This document shows positions 1-9,274 of a stretch of 64,000 bases of DNA, one piece after another (the stretch's first letter is position 1; each line of letters opens with the position of its first letter). Origin of the DNA: Paludibacter sp. (GTDB lineage Bacteria > Bacteroidota > Bacteroidia > Bacteroidales > Paludibacteraceae). The notes beneath the pieces are model-generated. The model worked only from the letters and a program-made list of their open reading frames with translations. It searched no databases and was not told where the DNA came from. A program made the translations under genes and the position numbers. The stretch spans positions 1 through 64,000 of the forward strand of contig JAQTTH010000019.1 in assembly GCA_028710895.1 (NCBI GenBank), read 5' to 3'.

Positions 1-322
1 TGCTTACCGTAATATCACCACTAATATTCATTTGAGCAGCAGGTGTAAGAGTTCCATCAACTATTAAGCTTTTACATACAGCTGTAGTTGTGGTTGTGGT
101 TGCAGTTACACCAGCAGGTATATATACAACATTTGTTGCCGTAGGCAAAGCGGCTGCAGTTCCTGTAAATGCAGCACCGTCCCATGTTTTCCAGTTGGCT
201 AGTGTATTCCATTCACCACCGGCGGGTAAACCATAGTCACCAACTGCTTGTGCTCTTACATTTCCTCCCATCCCCACTAAGGAAAGGGCAACTAATAAAA
301 AAGTAAAAAATTTCTGTTTCAT
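1..322 (-). CDS. Secreted protein, N-terminal part (cut by window edge)
   Basis: An open frame runs from an ATG at 320-322 leftwards off the window, giving 107 codons. The first ~25 residues are a clear Sec signal peptide (MKQKFFTFLLVALSLVGMGG, then an A-Q-A cleavage-like site). After it comes a stretch rich in Gly, Ala and Thr containing GGEWNTLANWKTWDG, the kind of opening seen in large secreted beta-rich surface proteins of Bacteroidetes. The family cannot be named because the C-terminus is outside the window. The right-edge gene (63709-64000) has similar low-complexity surface-protein character, but no link is implied. Confidence 0.8.
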   Translation of the reverse strand, partial: MKQKFFTFLLVALSLVGMGGNVRAQAVGDYGLPAGGEWNTLANWKTWDGAAFTGTAAALPTATNVVYIPAGVTATTTTTTAVCKSLIVDGTLTPAAQMNISGDITVS

Positions 323-419
323 AATAATTTAAATTTAAAGTTATTTTAAAGTTGATAATATTTTTGTATTTTGTATATAATTATTTCTATTGATACTCAA
401 TTGATATAGAGAATGTTCA

Positions 420-1604
420 TTAATCCTTAACACAACGAACCGAAAAACCATAACTTTTCGGGCTGTAATATTTGCTCAGCAAGTAGTTATTATTGTACAG
501 ATACCTGTACAATACATCAGTGCCAGAACTCTCGGTTGCACTCAGCCAGTAACCGTAGAAGCCTGTGCTATAAAATAGTCCGGAGCTATTGGCAATATAA
601 TTACCGGTAGTGCCAAAGTAATTGTAACCATTAGCTGCAAGGTAAGTTTGTAAGGTTGTCCATTCGGTATCGGAGGCTACATGCCATCCGGTAGGTGCTA
701 TACTTCTAGTATCGGTAGCTGCCCACCAAGTATAAAGTCGTCCATACATGGCTACATTTCTCTCATTCTTATTGTACGCCCATTGGTATTTTGCTGTGGC
801 ATCGTTCGGAATCGCTGTACTTGTAGTTGTAGCTATCACATTACCATTTCTATATTTGGTGGTTTTAAGGCTATCCACCATCCATGTTTGTGTACCAAAA
901 GTTACTATCGGATGATTAGTATTGTCGGCATCTTCACATACCACAAAACCAAAATTTACAGTTTTGCTGGCTGTAGGTTTATCAGCTATCACAGTTGCAT
1001 TAGAAACGGATGTGCCTTTGTAAAGCAATTGGTCGCCAGTATTGTAAACCATGGTAGTTGTACCAACTGCTGTAGCTTTTTGTGGTTTCGTTTCGTTATC
1101 AATGCCAATGAATACAATTTGTGGTTTGCAATCCGTAGCTGCCTGACTTATAGCTTTCGCATTGTACAAGTAACCATTGCCTTGAACTTGAAGCATATAA
1201 ATCCAGGTTGGTAAGGTGAGTTGAAACGAGTTTTTTCCCTGAGATACTTGGGTAGTTAATCTCAGTACTTTTTTACCATCAAGTGCATAAGAATTAATGT
1301 GGGTACTGCCCTCGTTATTGGCAGTGAATATAAAAGTGGCAGTGGTTTGAATTGGGTTTGGATAAATGCTCACCGACTCTTTATTGTCAGTTAGCTTAAC
1401 TACAGCAGTTGTCTGATCGGTCAAATTCAGCACATTACCAGAAGGAACAGTTACAGTGATGCCTTTAGTCATATTCTGCACTATCACGTTACTAACGATA
1501 GTACTTGCGCCCGAGCCCTTAAAGGATATAGTATAATTAAAAGCAAAGACATTGGTAATAATCAAAAAGAGAAATAATAAAAAGAGTGATTTTTTTATTA
1601 TCAT
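420..1604 (-). CDS. FISUMP-domain surface protein with internal T9SS-like tail domain
   Basis: The frame is open from 1688, but the ATG at 1602-1604 starts a convincing signal peptide (MIIKKSLFLLFLFLIITNVFA), so I choose it; the protein is about 394 residues. A Por-secretion (T9SS type A) like segment follows, with the hallmark SVSIYPNP and a later YALDGKKV. The C-terminal ~150 residues are a Fibrobacter succinogenes major paralogous (FISUMP) domain: GTQTWMVDSLKTTKY, YGRLYTWWAA, APTGWHVASDTEWTTL, YWLSATE and a final GFSVRCVKD. FISUMP proteins are secreted, with no known enzymatic role. The sorting-like domain sits in the middle rather than at the end. Its upstream DNA carries the motif shared with the GH3 promoter (1703-1742), suggesting co-regulation. 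Confidence 0.85.
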   Translation of the reverse strand: MIIKKSLFLLFLFLIITNVFAFNYTISFKGSGASTIVSNVIVQNMTKGITVTVPSGNVLNLTDQTTAVVKLTDNKESVSIYPNPIQTTATFIFTANNEGSTHINSYALDGKKVLRLTTQVSQGKNSFQLTLPTWIYMLQVQGNGYLYNAKAISQAATDCKPQIVFIGIDNETKPQKATAVGTTTMVYNTGDQLLYKGTSVSNATVIADKPTASKTVNFGFVVCEDADNTNHPIVTFGTQTWMVDSLKTTKYRNGNVIATTTSTAIPNDATAKYQWAYNKNERNVAMYGRLYTWWAATDTRSIAPTGWHVASDTEWTTLQTYLAANGYNYFGTTGNYIANSSGLFYSTGFYGYWLSATESSGTDVLYRYLYNNNYLLSKYYSPKSYGFSVRCVKD

Positions 1605-1702
1605 AATACAGTATTTAAGTGCATTTCGCAAAGACTTAAAATGAAGTCTAAATAAAATTCGGTTAAAAATATACAAATATAAGTGCAATTTAGATATTAA
1701 AG

Positions 1703-1742
1703 GTTTTCATTACGACTTAATAGGTTTCTATTTTGGTTATTG
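1703..1742 (+). promoter_or_regulatory. Putative HTCS operator, copy A
   Basis: GTTTTCATT (1703-1711), an 11-bp spacer, then GGTTTCTATTTTGGTTATTG (1723-1742). The same two blocks with the same spacing occur at 4270-4309 and 14330-14369 inside the 332-bp repeat. The site lies 99-138 bp upstream of the FISUMP start codon, comparable to 62-101 bp for the GH3 start. The blocks look like direct repeats of a GTTTTCATT-like unit spaced 20 bp apart, as expected for an AraC-type regulator. Binding by the HTCS is inferred. Confidence 0.5.
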
Positions 1743-1815
1743 GTAAAGAAATAACTTGAAGAATACAAATTGCGTCTAAAAAAAGTAATTCGTCTTCAAT
1801 AAAATTTCAATTCTA

Positions 1816-4208
1816 TCATTTCACGAGTTCAAATTCGTTTCTCAGTTTGATGTTTTCAGAACTCGAACCAATCATTACTTCAAACTTACCCGGCTCAACC
1901 ACCCAATGCATATCTTTATCAAGCAATTCTAAATCATCGGGTTTCAGTGTAAATTTCACCGTTTTTGTTTCGCCTGCATTCAATTTAATCCGCTCAAATC
2001 CTCGTAATTGCGAGTCGTAGGTTATTACGCTGCTGACTAAATCTTTAATGTATAACTGTACAATTTCATCTCCTTTTCGGCTTCCGGTATTGGCTACATC
2101 AACAGATACATGAATATCTCCTTGATTTCCCTGAATAAGTGGTTCAACCAGAAAATTCTTAAACTCAAATGTAGTATAACTAAGCCCAAACCCAAAAGGA
2201 TAAAGTGCGCTATTAACAGCAGTATTACCATATCCGTTGGGGCCATCGCCAGGCTGACCGGCATGGGAAGCAGGTTTAAACGGGAAGTTCAACTCAATTT
2301 GTCCCAGCGATTTTGGGAATGTAACAGGTAATTTTCCTCCGGGATTGTAATCGCCAAACAGCGTTTCAGCAATGGCTCGTCCACCCTGAGTATTAGGAAA
2401 CCATGCTTCAAGAATTGCAGGGATAAATCGATTTTCCCTATTTATTGTAAGAGGCCGACCATTAATTAGCACTAATACTATTGGTTTACCGGTTTCTTTA
2501 AGTGCCTGAAGAAGTTGTAATTGTCGTCCGGGCAAGCCTAATCCTGTACGCGACCTACTTTCGCCGCAGCGCCTTTCATCTTCGCCCAAAACTGCAATTA
2601 CTACATCCGACAGTTTTGCTTTTTCAACGACCTCGTTGATTGAGTTTTGTTCCGATAGGGTTAATGATGTGGGAATTATTTCACTTTCGGGCCAGTTAGC
2701 ATCCACGACCTGGCACCCTTTAGCAAAATCAACTTGTGCTAACGCTCCAACATAACTTTTTATACCTTCCAATACATTGATAATTTTTAGATTCTGCGGT
2801 CCGTATCGGCTTACGGAAGCAGTAGTGTCGGTAGCCAATGGCCCTGTTACCAAAATTCTTTTCAACGATTTTAAATTTAATGGCTACAGCTCTTTTTCGT
2901 TTTTCAACAACACAAGCGATTCATGAGCCATTTGTAAAACAAAATCCTTGGTGTCGGGCGAAGCCACAATTTTATCGGCTGCTTTGGTGTCTTCTACATA
3001 AGGATTGTCAAATAATCCAAGTCTAAATTTAAAGCGTAATACATCAGCTACATTTCGGTCGAGTGTTTGCATTGATAAACTGCCTTCTTTACCTAATTCG
3101 CGAAGTGGAATAATAAAATCAGTGAGAGGTGTGAAGTTTGTTTTTACATTTAAACCCGCTTCCACAACTTGTCTGATAGCTTCTTTTGGACTATCGGCAA
3201 CCCGATGTTTTGTGGAAACAAATTCCACTGCTTTACTGTCGGAAACCACATAACCATCAAAACCGTATTGTTGACGAAGCAACACTTCGAGAAAATAATA
3301 ACTTGCAGTGACCGAAACACCATTCCAGTCGTTATAACTGCTCATAACTCCCATGGGATGCGATTCTTTAATGATTTTGCGGTAAGGGTAGAGATGTAAT
3401 TGGTGCATTTCGCGCGGTGCAACATGTGGGTCTGTTCGGGCATTTCCATCTCTACCACCTTTAGGGACTGAATAAACTGCATAATGTTTAAGTGTTGAAG
3501 CACAGTTTTGCGATTGAATGCCATCTACCATTTCTTTGCCCAACGATGCCACTAAAAATGGGTCTTCACCGTAACATTCCAGCACTCGTCCCCAACGTGG
3601 ATCGCGTGCCAAATCGAGAATTGGTGCATACACATTGGTATATCCCAGTGCTCTGGCTTCGCGACCAGCAATGACTCCTACCTGATGCACCAGAGTACTA
3701 CCAATGGCAATTGGTGCAGGAAGGAGTGTTGCACGATCGTGATTTAACCCGTGAATGCCTTCATTTGAAAAATCAACCGGAATGCCCATTCCTGTTTCTT
3801 CCACAAACCACTGTTGAACTGTATTGATGGCTTGGCGTGTTTGCTGAATGGAAATGAATACTGTGTAGTTATTAGTCCATTCAGATGTTCATCAATAGTG
3901 TCAATGCCGTCTTTCCAAATTTCATTTTTCCATTCAGAAGTCGGCAATTCATCTTTCAAAACTCGTTTATAACCATACAAAGTGGCACACTGGCAAGTCT
4001 TTTCGTCAATACTCATCAGACTTAACAGATTATTAACTCGTGTCTCGATGGGTTGAGTCGAGTCTTCAAAAATATCTTTTACACCATTTTTGTTGAAATC
4101 TATCCAGCCTTGATGGTACATTGATTTTCGCTGTGCATTTGCACTAAAAACAATTATGAAACTTACAAAAATGTGAAAAATCGAAGTTTTTGAGAACTGT
4201 GAATTCAT
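1816..4208 (-). pseudogene. GH3 family beta-glucosidase/xylosidase, broken
   Basis: Homology to periplasmic glycoside hydrolase family 3 enzymes runs across three open segments. 4208-~3831 holds the signal peptide (MNSQFSKTSIFHIFVSFIIV...ANAQ) and the start of the mature enzyme (DEHLNGL, FSKHAK). 3830-2887 holds the (beta/alpha)8 catalytic domain, with IPVDFSNEGIHG, RDPRWGRVLECYGEDP, LKHYAVYS and the nucleophile motif YVVSDSKAVEF. 2883-1816 holds the C-terminal sandwich (GEDERRCGESRSRTGLGLPG) and the fibronectin-III-like tail. Frame is lost at about 3830-3831: one extra base would join KHAK to AINTVQQWF. A TAG at 2884-2886 interrupts LLKNEKEL and PLNLKSLKR in the same frame, probably a former Leu TTG. 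Two independent lesions make loss of function very likely. Confidence 0.88.
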
Positions 4209-4240
4209 TTAGTGCTGATCAATAGTAAATTAACAATTTG

Positions 4241-4269
4241 CAAAGTAAAGTTTATTTTAGTACTTCAAA
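4241..4269 (-). promoter_or_regulatory. Probable GH3 promoter
   Basis: On the minus strand a TTTG (-33 type, 4269-4266) is followed after 17 bp by TTACTTTG (4248-4241), close to the Bacteroidetes -7 consensus TAnnTTTG. It lies 33 bp upstream of the GH3 ATG. The same sites are present in the second repeat copy (14301-14329). On the plus strand of the same region TAACTTTG (4355-4362) would fire the other way. A guess from consensus only. Confidence 0.45.
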
Positions 4270-4309
4270 GTTTTCATTTTATTTTAAATGGTTTCTATTT
4301 TGGTTATTG
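4270..4309 (+). promoter_or_regulatory. Putative HTCS operator, copy B
   Basis: Second instance of GTTTTCATT (4270-4278), 11 bp, GGTTTCTATTTTGGTTATTG (4290-4309), identical in both blocks to 1703-1742. It lies just upstream of the probable GH3 promoter and between the two divergent promoters of the repeat. Confidence 0.5.
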
Positions 4310-4440
4310 ATAAAAAAAACAGCACTATTTTTATTGTTATAATAATGTTTTTAATAACTTTGTTTTTTAATTTCAAAAAGTGGGAATAGATTTACTTATC
4401 AAGAAATCATTACATATTACAATCAAATCAATATTAGAGT

Positions 4441-5399
4441 TTATATAAGTTAGTTTGTTATTGATATTTTAGTTTGAAATTAGATAAGGCACAAGCGAGT
4501 ACCATAACTAAATCACGGAAATCATCTATAAATGATCTGATTTCCTCCTTGACAATTCGAAAGACTTTACAGTTGCCAATTGCATGTTCGACTTTGACAC
4601 GAGTTCTGGAAATTTGTTGATTTGACTTCTTTTCAATATCAGTCAACTCCTTTCCCTTTGGTCTCTTTTTTGGACGTTGGATTTCATCATTTTCAGGATT
4701 GAATCCTTCGAAGCCGGAATCAAGCCAAAGTCTAACTTTTTTAGTAAACTCAAGTTCTTCAATGTCGCACATCATTTTGTCATGCATTTTCCCCTCCCAC
4801 GTTTGGGAGAGATATAAAATATTGTTATTCAAATCACTAACAATAAGATTTTTAATCGTGTAGTTTTCTTTTGCCCCTATAAAACTCTTTTTGAATATCA
4901 GGATCGCTAGGTCGAAGTATAGGACGTTCTGTTCCATCGATAAGAATATCTTGTCCTTCAACAAGCAATTTATTTAAAGCATCTACTGTTCTGCATGGTA
5001 TGCAATCCGCTTTTACCAACGCAGTATTCAGTATTTTCCTTAACAAATAAATCCATAGATTCGCTTGACGTTGATTCATGTTGAATGCTGCTGCGTGTGC
5101 TTGTTGTAATGGATTATTCTTCATGTAAGTAAGAATAAAAATCAACATTGTTTCAATATCTGGAAACACATCGTCTTTACGTTGCTTTTTTACCGTTCTA
5201 CGGTAATTACCTGAGACTGTATAGACGGAAATATAAGCTTCCCAGCATGGTTCAAAGAATTGAACTAAAATATTGAACTGTTGAAGTTTAACGCCCACAA
5301 CTGATAAGAATTGCGCTTCGTTTAATTTTAAATCGTTGTAATTCTGCATTTTTATTAAAAAGTAACAACTTTTATATCATATATTTATAACTTATATAA
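4441..5399. mobile_element. IS5-family-like insertion sequence (959 bp)
   Basis: Bounded by a perfect 12-bp inverted repeat, TTATATAAGTTA (4441-4452) and its complement (5388-5399), which enclose one transposase locus. Size and DDE_Tnp_4-type transposase fit the IS5 group. No convincing target duplication is visible: flanks are ...TTAGAGT on the left and CGACTAATA on the right. The left end is 4 bp from the end of the 332-bp repeat and the right end is 13 bp before the first oxidoreductase gene, so the element sits at a rearrangement breakpoint. Confidence 0.8.
4458..5349 (-). pseudogene. IS5-type DDE transposase, two frames
   Basis: An N-terminal frame (5349-4852, 165 residues) has the usual helix-turn-helix-like region and the first catalytic block (ILIDGTERPILRPSDPDIQK, D of DGTE). 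A second frame (from the overlap to 4458) carries the rest: YTIKNLIVSD, HDKMMCDI, LWLDSGFEG and the C-terminal RTRVKVEHAIGNCK block with the catalytic Glu. The join is near 4865, in an A-rich stretch where reading GKRK then skipping one base gives YTIKNL. That is a +1 shift: either a one-base insertion that killed the gene or a programmed shift of the kind proposed for some IS5 subgroups. The sequence does not decide. Confidence 0.8.
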
Positions 5400-5412
5400 C
5401 GACTAATATACA

Positions 5413-6852
5413 ATGGACTTTAATTCAAAATCATCACGACGTAATTTTCTGCGACAACTATCGGTTATCACAGCCACAACTGCTTTATCGGGTTTGTCGT
5501 TAGAAAGCCTTTCTGCAAAAAATCCAAAACCACGCAAAATTGGCTCAACTGAAAAGGTAAATCTGGCCTGTATAGGCATTGGCAACCGTGCCAACGAAAT
5601 TATTAAAGAATTGTACAAAACCGGACAATGTAATATTGTGGCGTTGTGCGATACGGATATGGGTGCAGCTCACACCTTGGAGATTATGAATAAATTTCCT
5701 GATGCACCTCAGTTTCAGGATTACCGGAAAATGTTCGTTAAAATGGCGAATAAAATTGACGCAGTAGTAATTGGAACGCCTGATTTCAGCCACTTCCCTG
5801 CCACAATGTTATCCATGTCGTTGGGCAAACATGTATATATTGAAAAACCTATGGCTCACACGTTTAACGAAGTAGAGTTGATGATGAGTGCCGCTAAGAA
5901 ATACGGTGTAGTCACCCAAATGGGAAATCAGGGACACTCCGAAGCCAATTATTTCCAATTTAAAGCTTGGAAAGAAGCAGGTATTATTAAAAATGTAACT
6001 GCCATCACTGCTCACATGAACAACGCCCGCCGCTGGCATAAATTTGATTCAAACATGAAAAGTTTGCCCGCTGGCGAACCTGTTCCGGATACGTTGGATT
6101 GGGATACTTGGTTAGGAACGGAGCAATTCCACGATTACAACAAAGATTATATCAATGGGCAATGGCGTTGCTGGTACGACTTTGGAATGGGAGCTTTGGG
6201 CGACTGGGGTGCACATATATTAGATACTGCACATCAGTTCCTTGAACTCGGATTACCAACTGAGGTTAGTCTAATCAAAGAGAAAGGTCATAATAAGTTT
6301 TTCTTTCCATATTCTTCAACAATACAATTTAAATTTCCTGCGCGTGGAGATATGCCGCCTTGCGTTGTAACCTGGTACGATGGATTGGATAACCTTCCTC
6401 CAGTGCCTGCAGGTTATGGAAATGTGGTTCTCGACCCCAACATTCCACCACCAAGCAACGGACAAATTGTGCCTACGAAACTCAACCCCGGGAAAATTAT
6501 TTACAGTAAGGAATTGACTTTCAAAGGAGGTTCGCACGGTTCTACTCTATCCATAATTCCTGAAGAAAAAGCGTTGGAAATGGCCTCGAAATTGCCAACT
6601 GTTCCACAAAGTCCTTCTAATCATTTTGCCAACTTCCTTTTGGCTTGCAAAGGTCAGGAAAAAACACGCTCGCCATTCGAAATCGCCGGGCCATTGAGTC
6701 AGGTTTTCTGTCTGGGAGTATTGGCGCAGCAATTGAACACTAAATTGATTTTCGACCCGAAAACAAAACAAATCACCAACAATCAGTTGGCAAATCAATT
6801 GTTGGTAGGAGCTGAGCCTCGCAAGGACTGGAAACAATACTACAGACTATAA
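5413..6852 (+). CDS. Tat-exported Gfo/Idh/MocA family oxidoreductase
   Basis: 479 residues, starting at ATG 5413. A twin-arginine signal (SSRRNFLRQL, residues 7-16) with a hydrophobic stretch predicts folded export to the periplasm with cofactor bound. The NAD(P)-binding Rossmann region starts at NLACIGIGNRA (50-60), and the family EKP motif is at 144-146 (YIEKPMAH). The C-terminal half is the alpha/beta substrate domain with RCWYDFGMGALGDWGAHILD. Such enzymes oxidise or reduce a sugar hydroxyl, often at C3. It is first in an operon with a second family member (16-bp gap), a membrane protein, ApbE and a DUF1080 protein. In Bacteroides thetaiotaomicron, Gfo/Idh plus DUF1080 partners cleave glycosides through 3-keto intermediates; that role here is inferred. 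The upstream region is replaced by the IS element. Confidence 0.9.
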   Translation: MDFNSKSSRRNFLRQLSVITATTALSGLSLESLSAKNPKPRKIGSTEKVNLACIGIGNRANEIIKELYKTGQCNIVALCDTDMGAAHTLEIMNKFPDAPQFQDYRKMFVKMANKIDAVVIGTPDFSHFPATMLSMSLGKHVYIEKPMAHTFNEVELMMSAAKKYGVVTQMGNQGHSEANYFQFKAWKEAGIIKNVTAITAHMNNARRWHKFDSNMKSLPAGEPVPDTLDWDTWLGTEQFHDYNKDYINGQWRCWYDFGMGALGDWGAHILDTAHQFLELGLPTEVSLIKEKGHNKFFFPYSSTIQFKFPARGDMPPCVVTWYDGLDNLPPVPAGYGNVVLDPNIPPPSNGQIVPTKLNPGKIIYSKELTFKGGSHGSTLSIIPEEKALEMASKLPTVPQSPSNHFANFLLACKGQEKTRSPFEIAGPLSQVFCLGVLAQQLNTKLIFDPKTKQITNNQLANQLLVGAEPRKDWKQYYRL

Positions 6853-6868
6853 TTGACTCAATGGGAAA

Positions 6869-8152
6869 ATGACAATTATTAATAGACGACAATTTATAAA
6901 AGATATGGGTGTGATAAGTGGTGGGGTTCTCCTTGCTACAAGTCCATGGTTCTCAGTTTTTTCGGAACAGAAAAATACAGTAGGTTCGCTTGCTCGAATT
7001 GGAGTTATCGGACCAGGTTCAAGGGGTCAGTTTTTAATGAGCTTTTTGACCAAAAATCCTAAAGTAGAGATTGTTGCCGTATGCGATGTTTACCAGCCGT
7101 CAATTGATTCAGCATTGAAAATTGCTCCAAAAGCAAAAGTCTACAATGACTACCGCCGTCTTCTCGAGGATAAAAAGATTGATGCAGTAGTGATTGCAAC
7201 TCCGCTGGACAAGCATTATCAAATTGCAATGGATGCTTTCGATGCAGGAAAACATGTTTTTTGCGAGAAATCAATCGCTTATTCATTGGAAGAAACATAT
7301 AAGATTTATCAAAAATATCTTACTTCGAATCGTGTGTTTTTTGTTGGACAGCAACGCCTTTTCGATCCTCGATACATACATGCTGTAGAAAAAGTTCACT
7401 CAGGAGAATTTGGAGAAATTAACGGTATCCGTACTTTTTGGCATCGAAATAATGATTGGCGACGACCAGTTCCTTCGGGAAAATTGGACGAGCAAATCAA
7501 TTGGCGATTGTACAAAGCACATTCCAAAGGTATAATGACCGAACTGGCTTGTCATCAACTTCAAATTGGCACATGGGCGATGCGTCAAATTCCGGATAAA
7601 GTTATGGGGCACGGCGCTATAACTTATTGGAAAGAAAAGCGTGAAGTGTATGATAATGTGAGTTGTATTTTTATGTTTGACAATGGCGTTAAGATGAACT
7701 ACGATTCAGTTTTGTCGAATAAATTCTATGGGCTCGAAGAACAAATTCTGTGCAGTAAAGGAACTGTTGAACCAGAAAAGAATAAATACTATTTTGAGGA
7801 AATTCCACCGGCACCAGCTTTTCTCCAGTTGATAAACGATGTAGAAAATGCCATGTTCGGTTCAATGCCTTTTGCCGGAACAAGTTGGGTTCCCGAAACG
7901 GCCAATAAAAATACCGGACATTATTTACTTGATAAAAAACCGGAAGGCGATGGTACATCGCTGTTGCTGGAAGCTTTTGCCGAAGCCATAATTACTCAAA
8001 AACAACCCGAACTGATAGCCGAAGAAGGATATTACGCCACTGCGTTGAGTTTGTTGGGTCATCAGGCTATGGAGGAAGAGCGAATGTTGGATTTTCCGGA
8101 TATGTATAAATTGAATTATTTGAATCACAAAAGCATAGAAGTTGCTATTTGA
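6869..8152 (+). CDS. Second Tat-exported Gfo/Idh/MocA family oxidoreductase
   Basis: 427 residues. Tat-type start MTIINRRQFIKDMG (R6, R7), then a hydrophobic segment. The dinucleotide-binding GVIGPGSRG lies at 45-53. The usual EKP is EKS here (133-135, FCEKSIAYS), a change in a motif that contributes to cofactor and substrate positioning, so activity or partner preference may differ from the first copy. The rest is a typical family C-terminal domain (WRLYKAHSKGIMTELACHQL). It lies 16 bp after the first oxidoreductase and is probably co-transcribed with it. The two could act on the same sugar in opposite directions, or one could be the 3-keto-forming enzyme and the other a later step. Confidence 0.88.
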   Translation: MTIINRRQFIKDMGVISGGVLLATSPWFSVFSEQKNTVGSLARIGVIGPGSRGQFLMSFLTKNPKVEIVAVCDVYQPSIDSALKIAPKAKVYNDYRRLLEDKKIDAVVIATPLDKHYQIAMDAFDAGKHVFCEKSIAYSLEETYKIYQKYLTSNRVFFVGQQRLFDPRYIHAVEKVHSGEFGEINGIRTFWHRNNDWRRPVPSGKLDEQINWRLYKAHSKGIMTELACHQLQIGTWAMRQIPDKVMGHGAITYWKEKREVYDNVSCIFMFDNGVKMNYDSVLSNKFYGLEEQILCSKGTVEPEKNKYYFEEIPPAPAFLQLINDVENAMFGSMPFAGTSWVPETANKNTGHYLLDKKPEGDGTSLLLEAFAEAIITQKQPELIAEEGYYATALSLLGHQAMEEERMLDFPDMYKLNYLNHKSIEVAI

Positions 8153-8179
8153 TTATTTCCCAATGTAAATGTATTGATA

Positions 8180-8410
8180 ATGAAGGATATATTAATTTCG
8201 TCCATTCGCATAAAGAAGGAGCTTATTACACTTTCTGTTTGTTTTCTCATTGGTTTTGCAGCCAATGTAGGAGCAATTATTTTTTATAAGTCAACATCTG
8301 TTGAGCTTGTAACTTCTTTGCCTTATGTACTTGTATTTGTATTTGTTATTTATTTTATATGGAGTTTTTTACGAATAATCAAATGGTTGGTATTCAAAAA
8401 GAAAAAATAA
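8180..8410 (+). CDS. Small two-helix inner-membrane protein
   Basis: 76 residues from the ATG at 8180 (a TTG six bases earlier is possible). Two hydrophobic segments, roughly residues 17-36 and 44-66, are followed by a basic tail (FKKKK), so both ends are probably cytoplasmic. No cysteine pair, heme motif or flavinylation motif (D/S-G-x-S/T-x-x-T) is seen. It lies 27 bp after the second oxidoreductase and 12 bp before apbE, tight enough for one operon. I do not recognise a named family; a role as anchor or electron-transfer partner for the cluster would be speculation. Confidence 0.7.
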   Translation: MKDILISSIRIKKELITLSVCFLIGFAANVGAIIFYKSTSVELVTSLPYVLVFVFVIYFIWSFLRIIKWLVFKKKK

Positions 8411-8422
8411 CAAGTCATTTTT

Positions 8423-9238
8423 ATGCATTATTCTCAAAAGATATTCGACGAAAATAAAAAGATATTCTACGCATGGTTTTCTGCCATGTTTACAAGGGTC
8501 GATATCATTATTTTCGCTGCTGCCTCAAGAGACGATTTGATAAGTATTGCCGAAAGAATTGAGACTGAAATCGAAAGAATTGAATCTTTTTCAAATCGTT
8601 TTGATGAAAACAGTGAACTAAGTCACATTAATAGAAACGCTTTCGTTGAGGAAATTTCGGTATCAGAAGAATTATTTTATATTTTAACCGAATGTGTGTT
8701 TTACAACAGACAAACTGATGGTTTCTTTGATATAACGGTAAATTCACTTAATGATTTTAGAGAAGGAATGGGGGCAATATCTTTGATTCCGGAAAATCAT
8801 TCCATTAAATTTCTTCACCCCGATATACAACTTGATTTGTCGGGTTTTATAAAAGGTTATTCTTTACGTGGAGTTTGCGCATTGCTTAAGAACGAAAATA
8901 TTGACAATGCACTTGTCAATGTTGGAAATAGCTCTATTCTAGCCTTAGGAAATCATCCTTATGGCACTGGTTGGAAAATCAGACATCCTGATGTTGAAAC
9001 CAAAAATGATTGTGTTCTTCTTAATGAATGTTTGAGTACATCGGGCAATAAAGAGCAAACAAAATGGCCGGTTGTGAATCCACATACAGGGGAAACTATT
9101 TCAAAAAGACTGCCTGTTTTGGTAATTACAGTTGATCCGGCAATAGGCGAAGTACTTTCAACAGTACTTTATGTTGCAGGGAATAATGAAAAAGAAACGA
9201 TATTAAAACAATTTAAAGCCAAGGAAATGACTTGGTAA
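8423..9238 (+). CDS. ApbE-type FAD:protein FMN transferase
   Basis: 271 residues, shorter than the usual ~330. Conserved blocks in order: YNRQTDGFFDITVNSL, LDLSGFIKGYSLRG (family D-L-G-G-I-A-K-G-Y), NVGNSSILALG (usually G-G-D-x-x-x-x-G), CLSTSGNKEQ and WPVVNPHTGE. The enzyme attaches FMN covalently to Thr or Ser in target flavoproteins. There is no signal peptide or lipobox, so it should act in the cytoplasm, unlike most ApbE proteins, which are periplasmic lipoproteins. The GG-to-GN change in the nucleotide-binding block is worth noting. No obvious flavinylation target is encoded nearby, so its place between sugar oxidoreductases and a DUF1080 protein is unexplained. Confidence 0.85.
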   Translation: MHYSQKIFDENKKIFYAWFSAMFTRVDIIIFAAASRDDLISIAERIETEIERIESFSNRFDENSELSHINRNAFVEEISVSEELFYILTECVFYNRQTDGFFDITVNSLNDFREGMGAISLIPENHSIKFLHPDIQLDLSGFIKGYSLRGVCALLKNENIDNALVNVGNSSILALGNHPYGTGWKIRHPDVETKNDCVLLNECLSTSGNKEQTKWPVVNPHTGETISKRLPVLVITVDPAIGEVLSTVLYVAGNNEKETILKQFKAKEMTW

Positions 9239-9274
9239 AAAAAAACAGTACTATAATATTAATAAACTAAATTA

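Larger units (their letters stand above)
4105..4436. repeat. 332-bp direct repeat, copy 1 (GH3 5' end plus promoter)
   Basis: Aligns along its length with 14165-14498, with scattered, mostly transition, differences and a few one-base indels. It includes the first ~104 bp of the GH3 gene (signal peptide and start codon) and the whole upstream intergenic region. This copy stays joined to the rest of GH3 on its left and ends 4 bp before the IS element on its right. The second copy continues into the HTCS gene, which suggests that GH3 and HTCS were once divergent neighbours sharing one such region. Confidence 0.92.

Noticed and set aside
681-1214. Long plus-strand frame inside the FISUMP gene
   Set aside because: Cys-rich mirror of the FISUMP reading frame; the other strand has a signal peptide and domain.
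4437-5412. Target-site duplication of the IS element
   Set aside because: Flanks do not match on the two sides; apparent TTA/TAA is part of the inverted ends.
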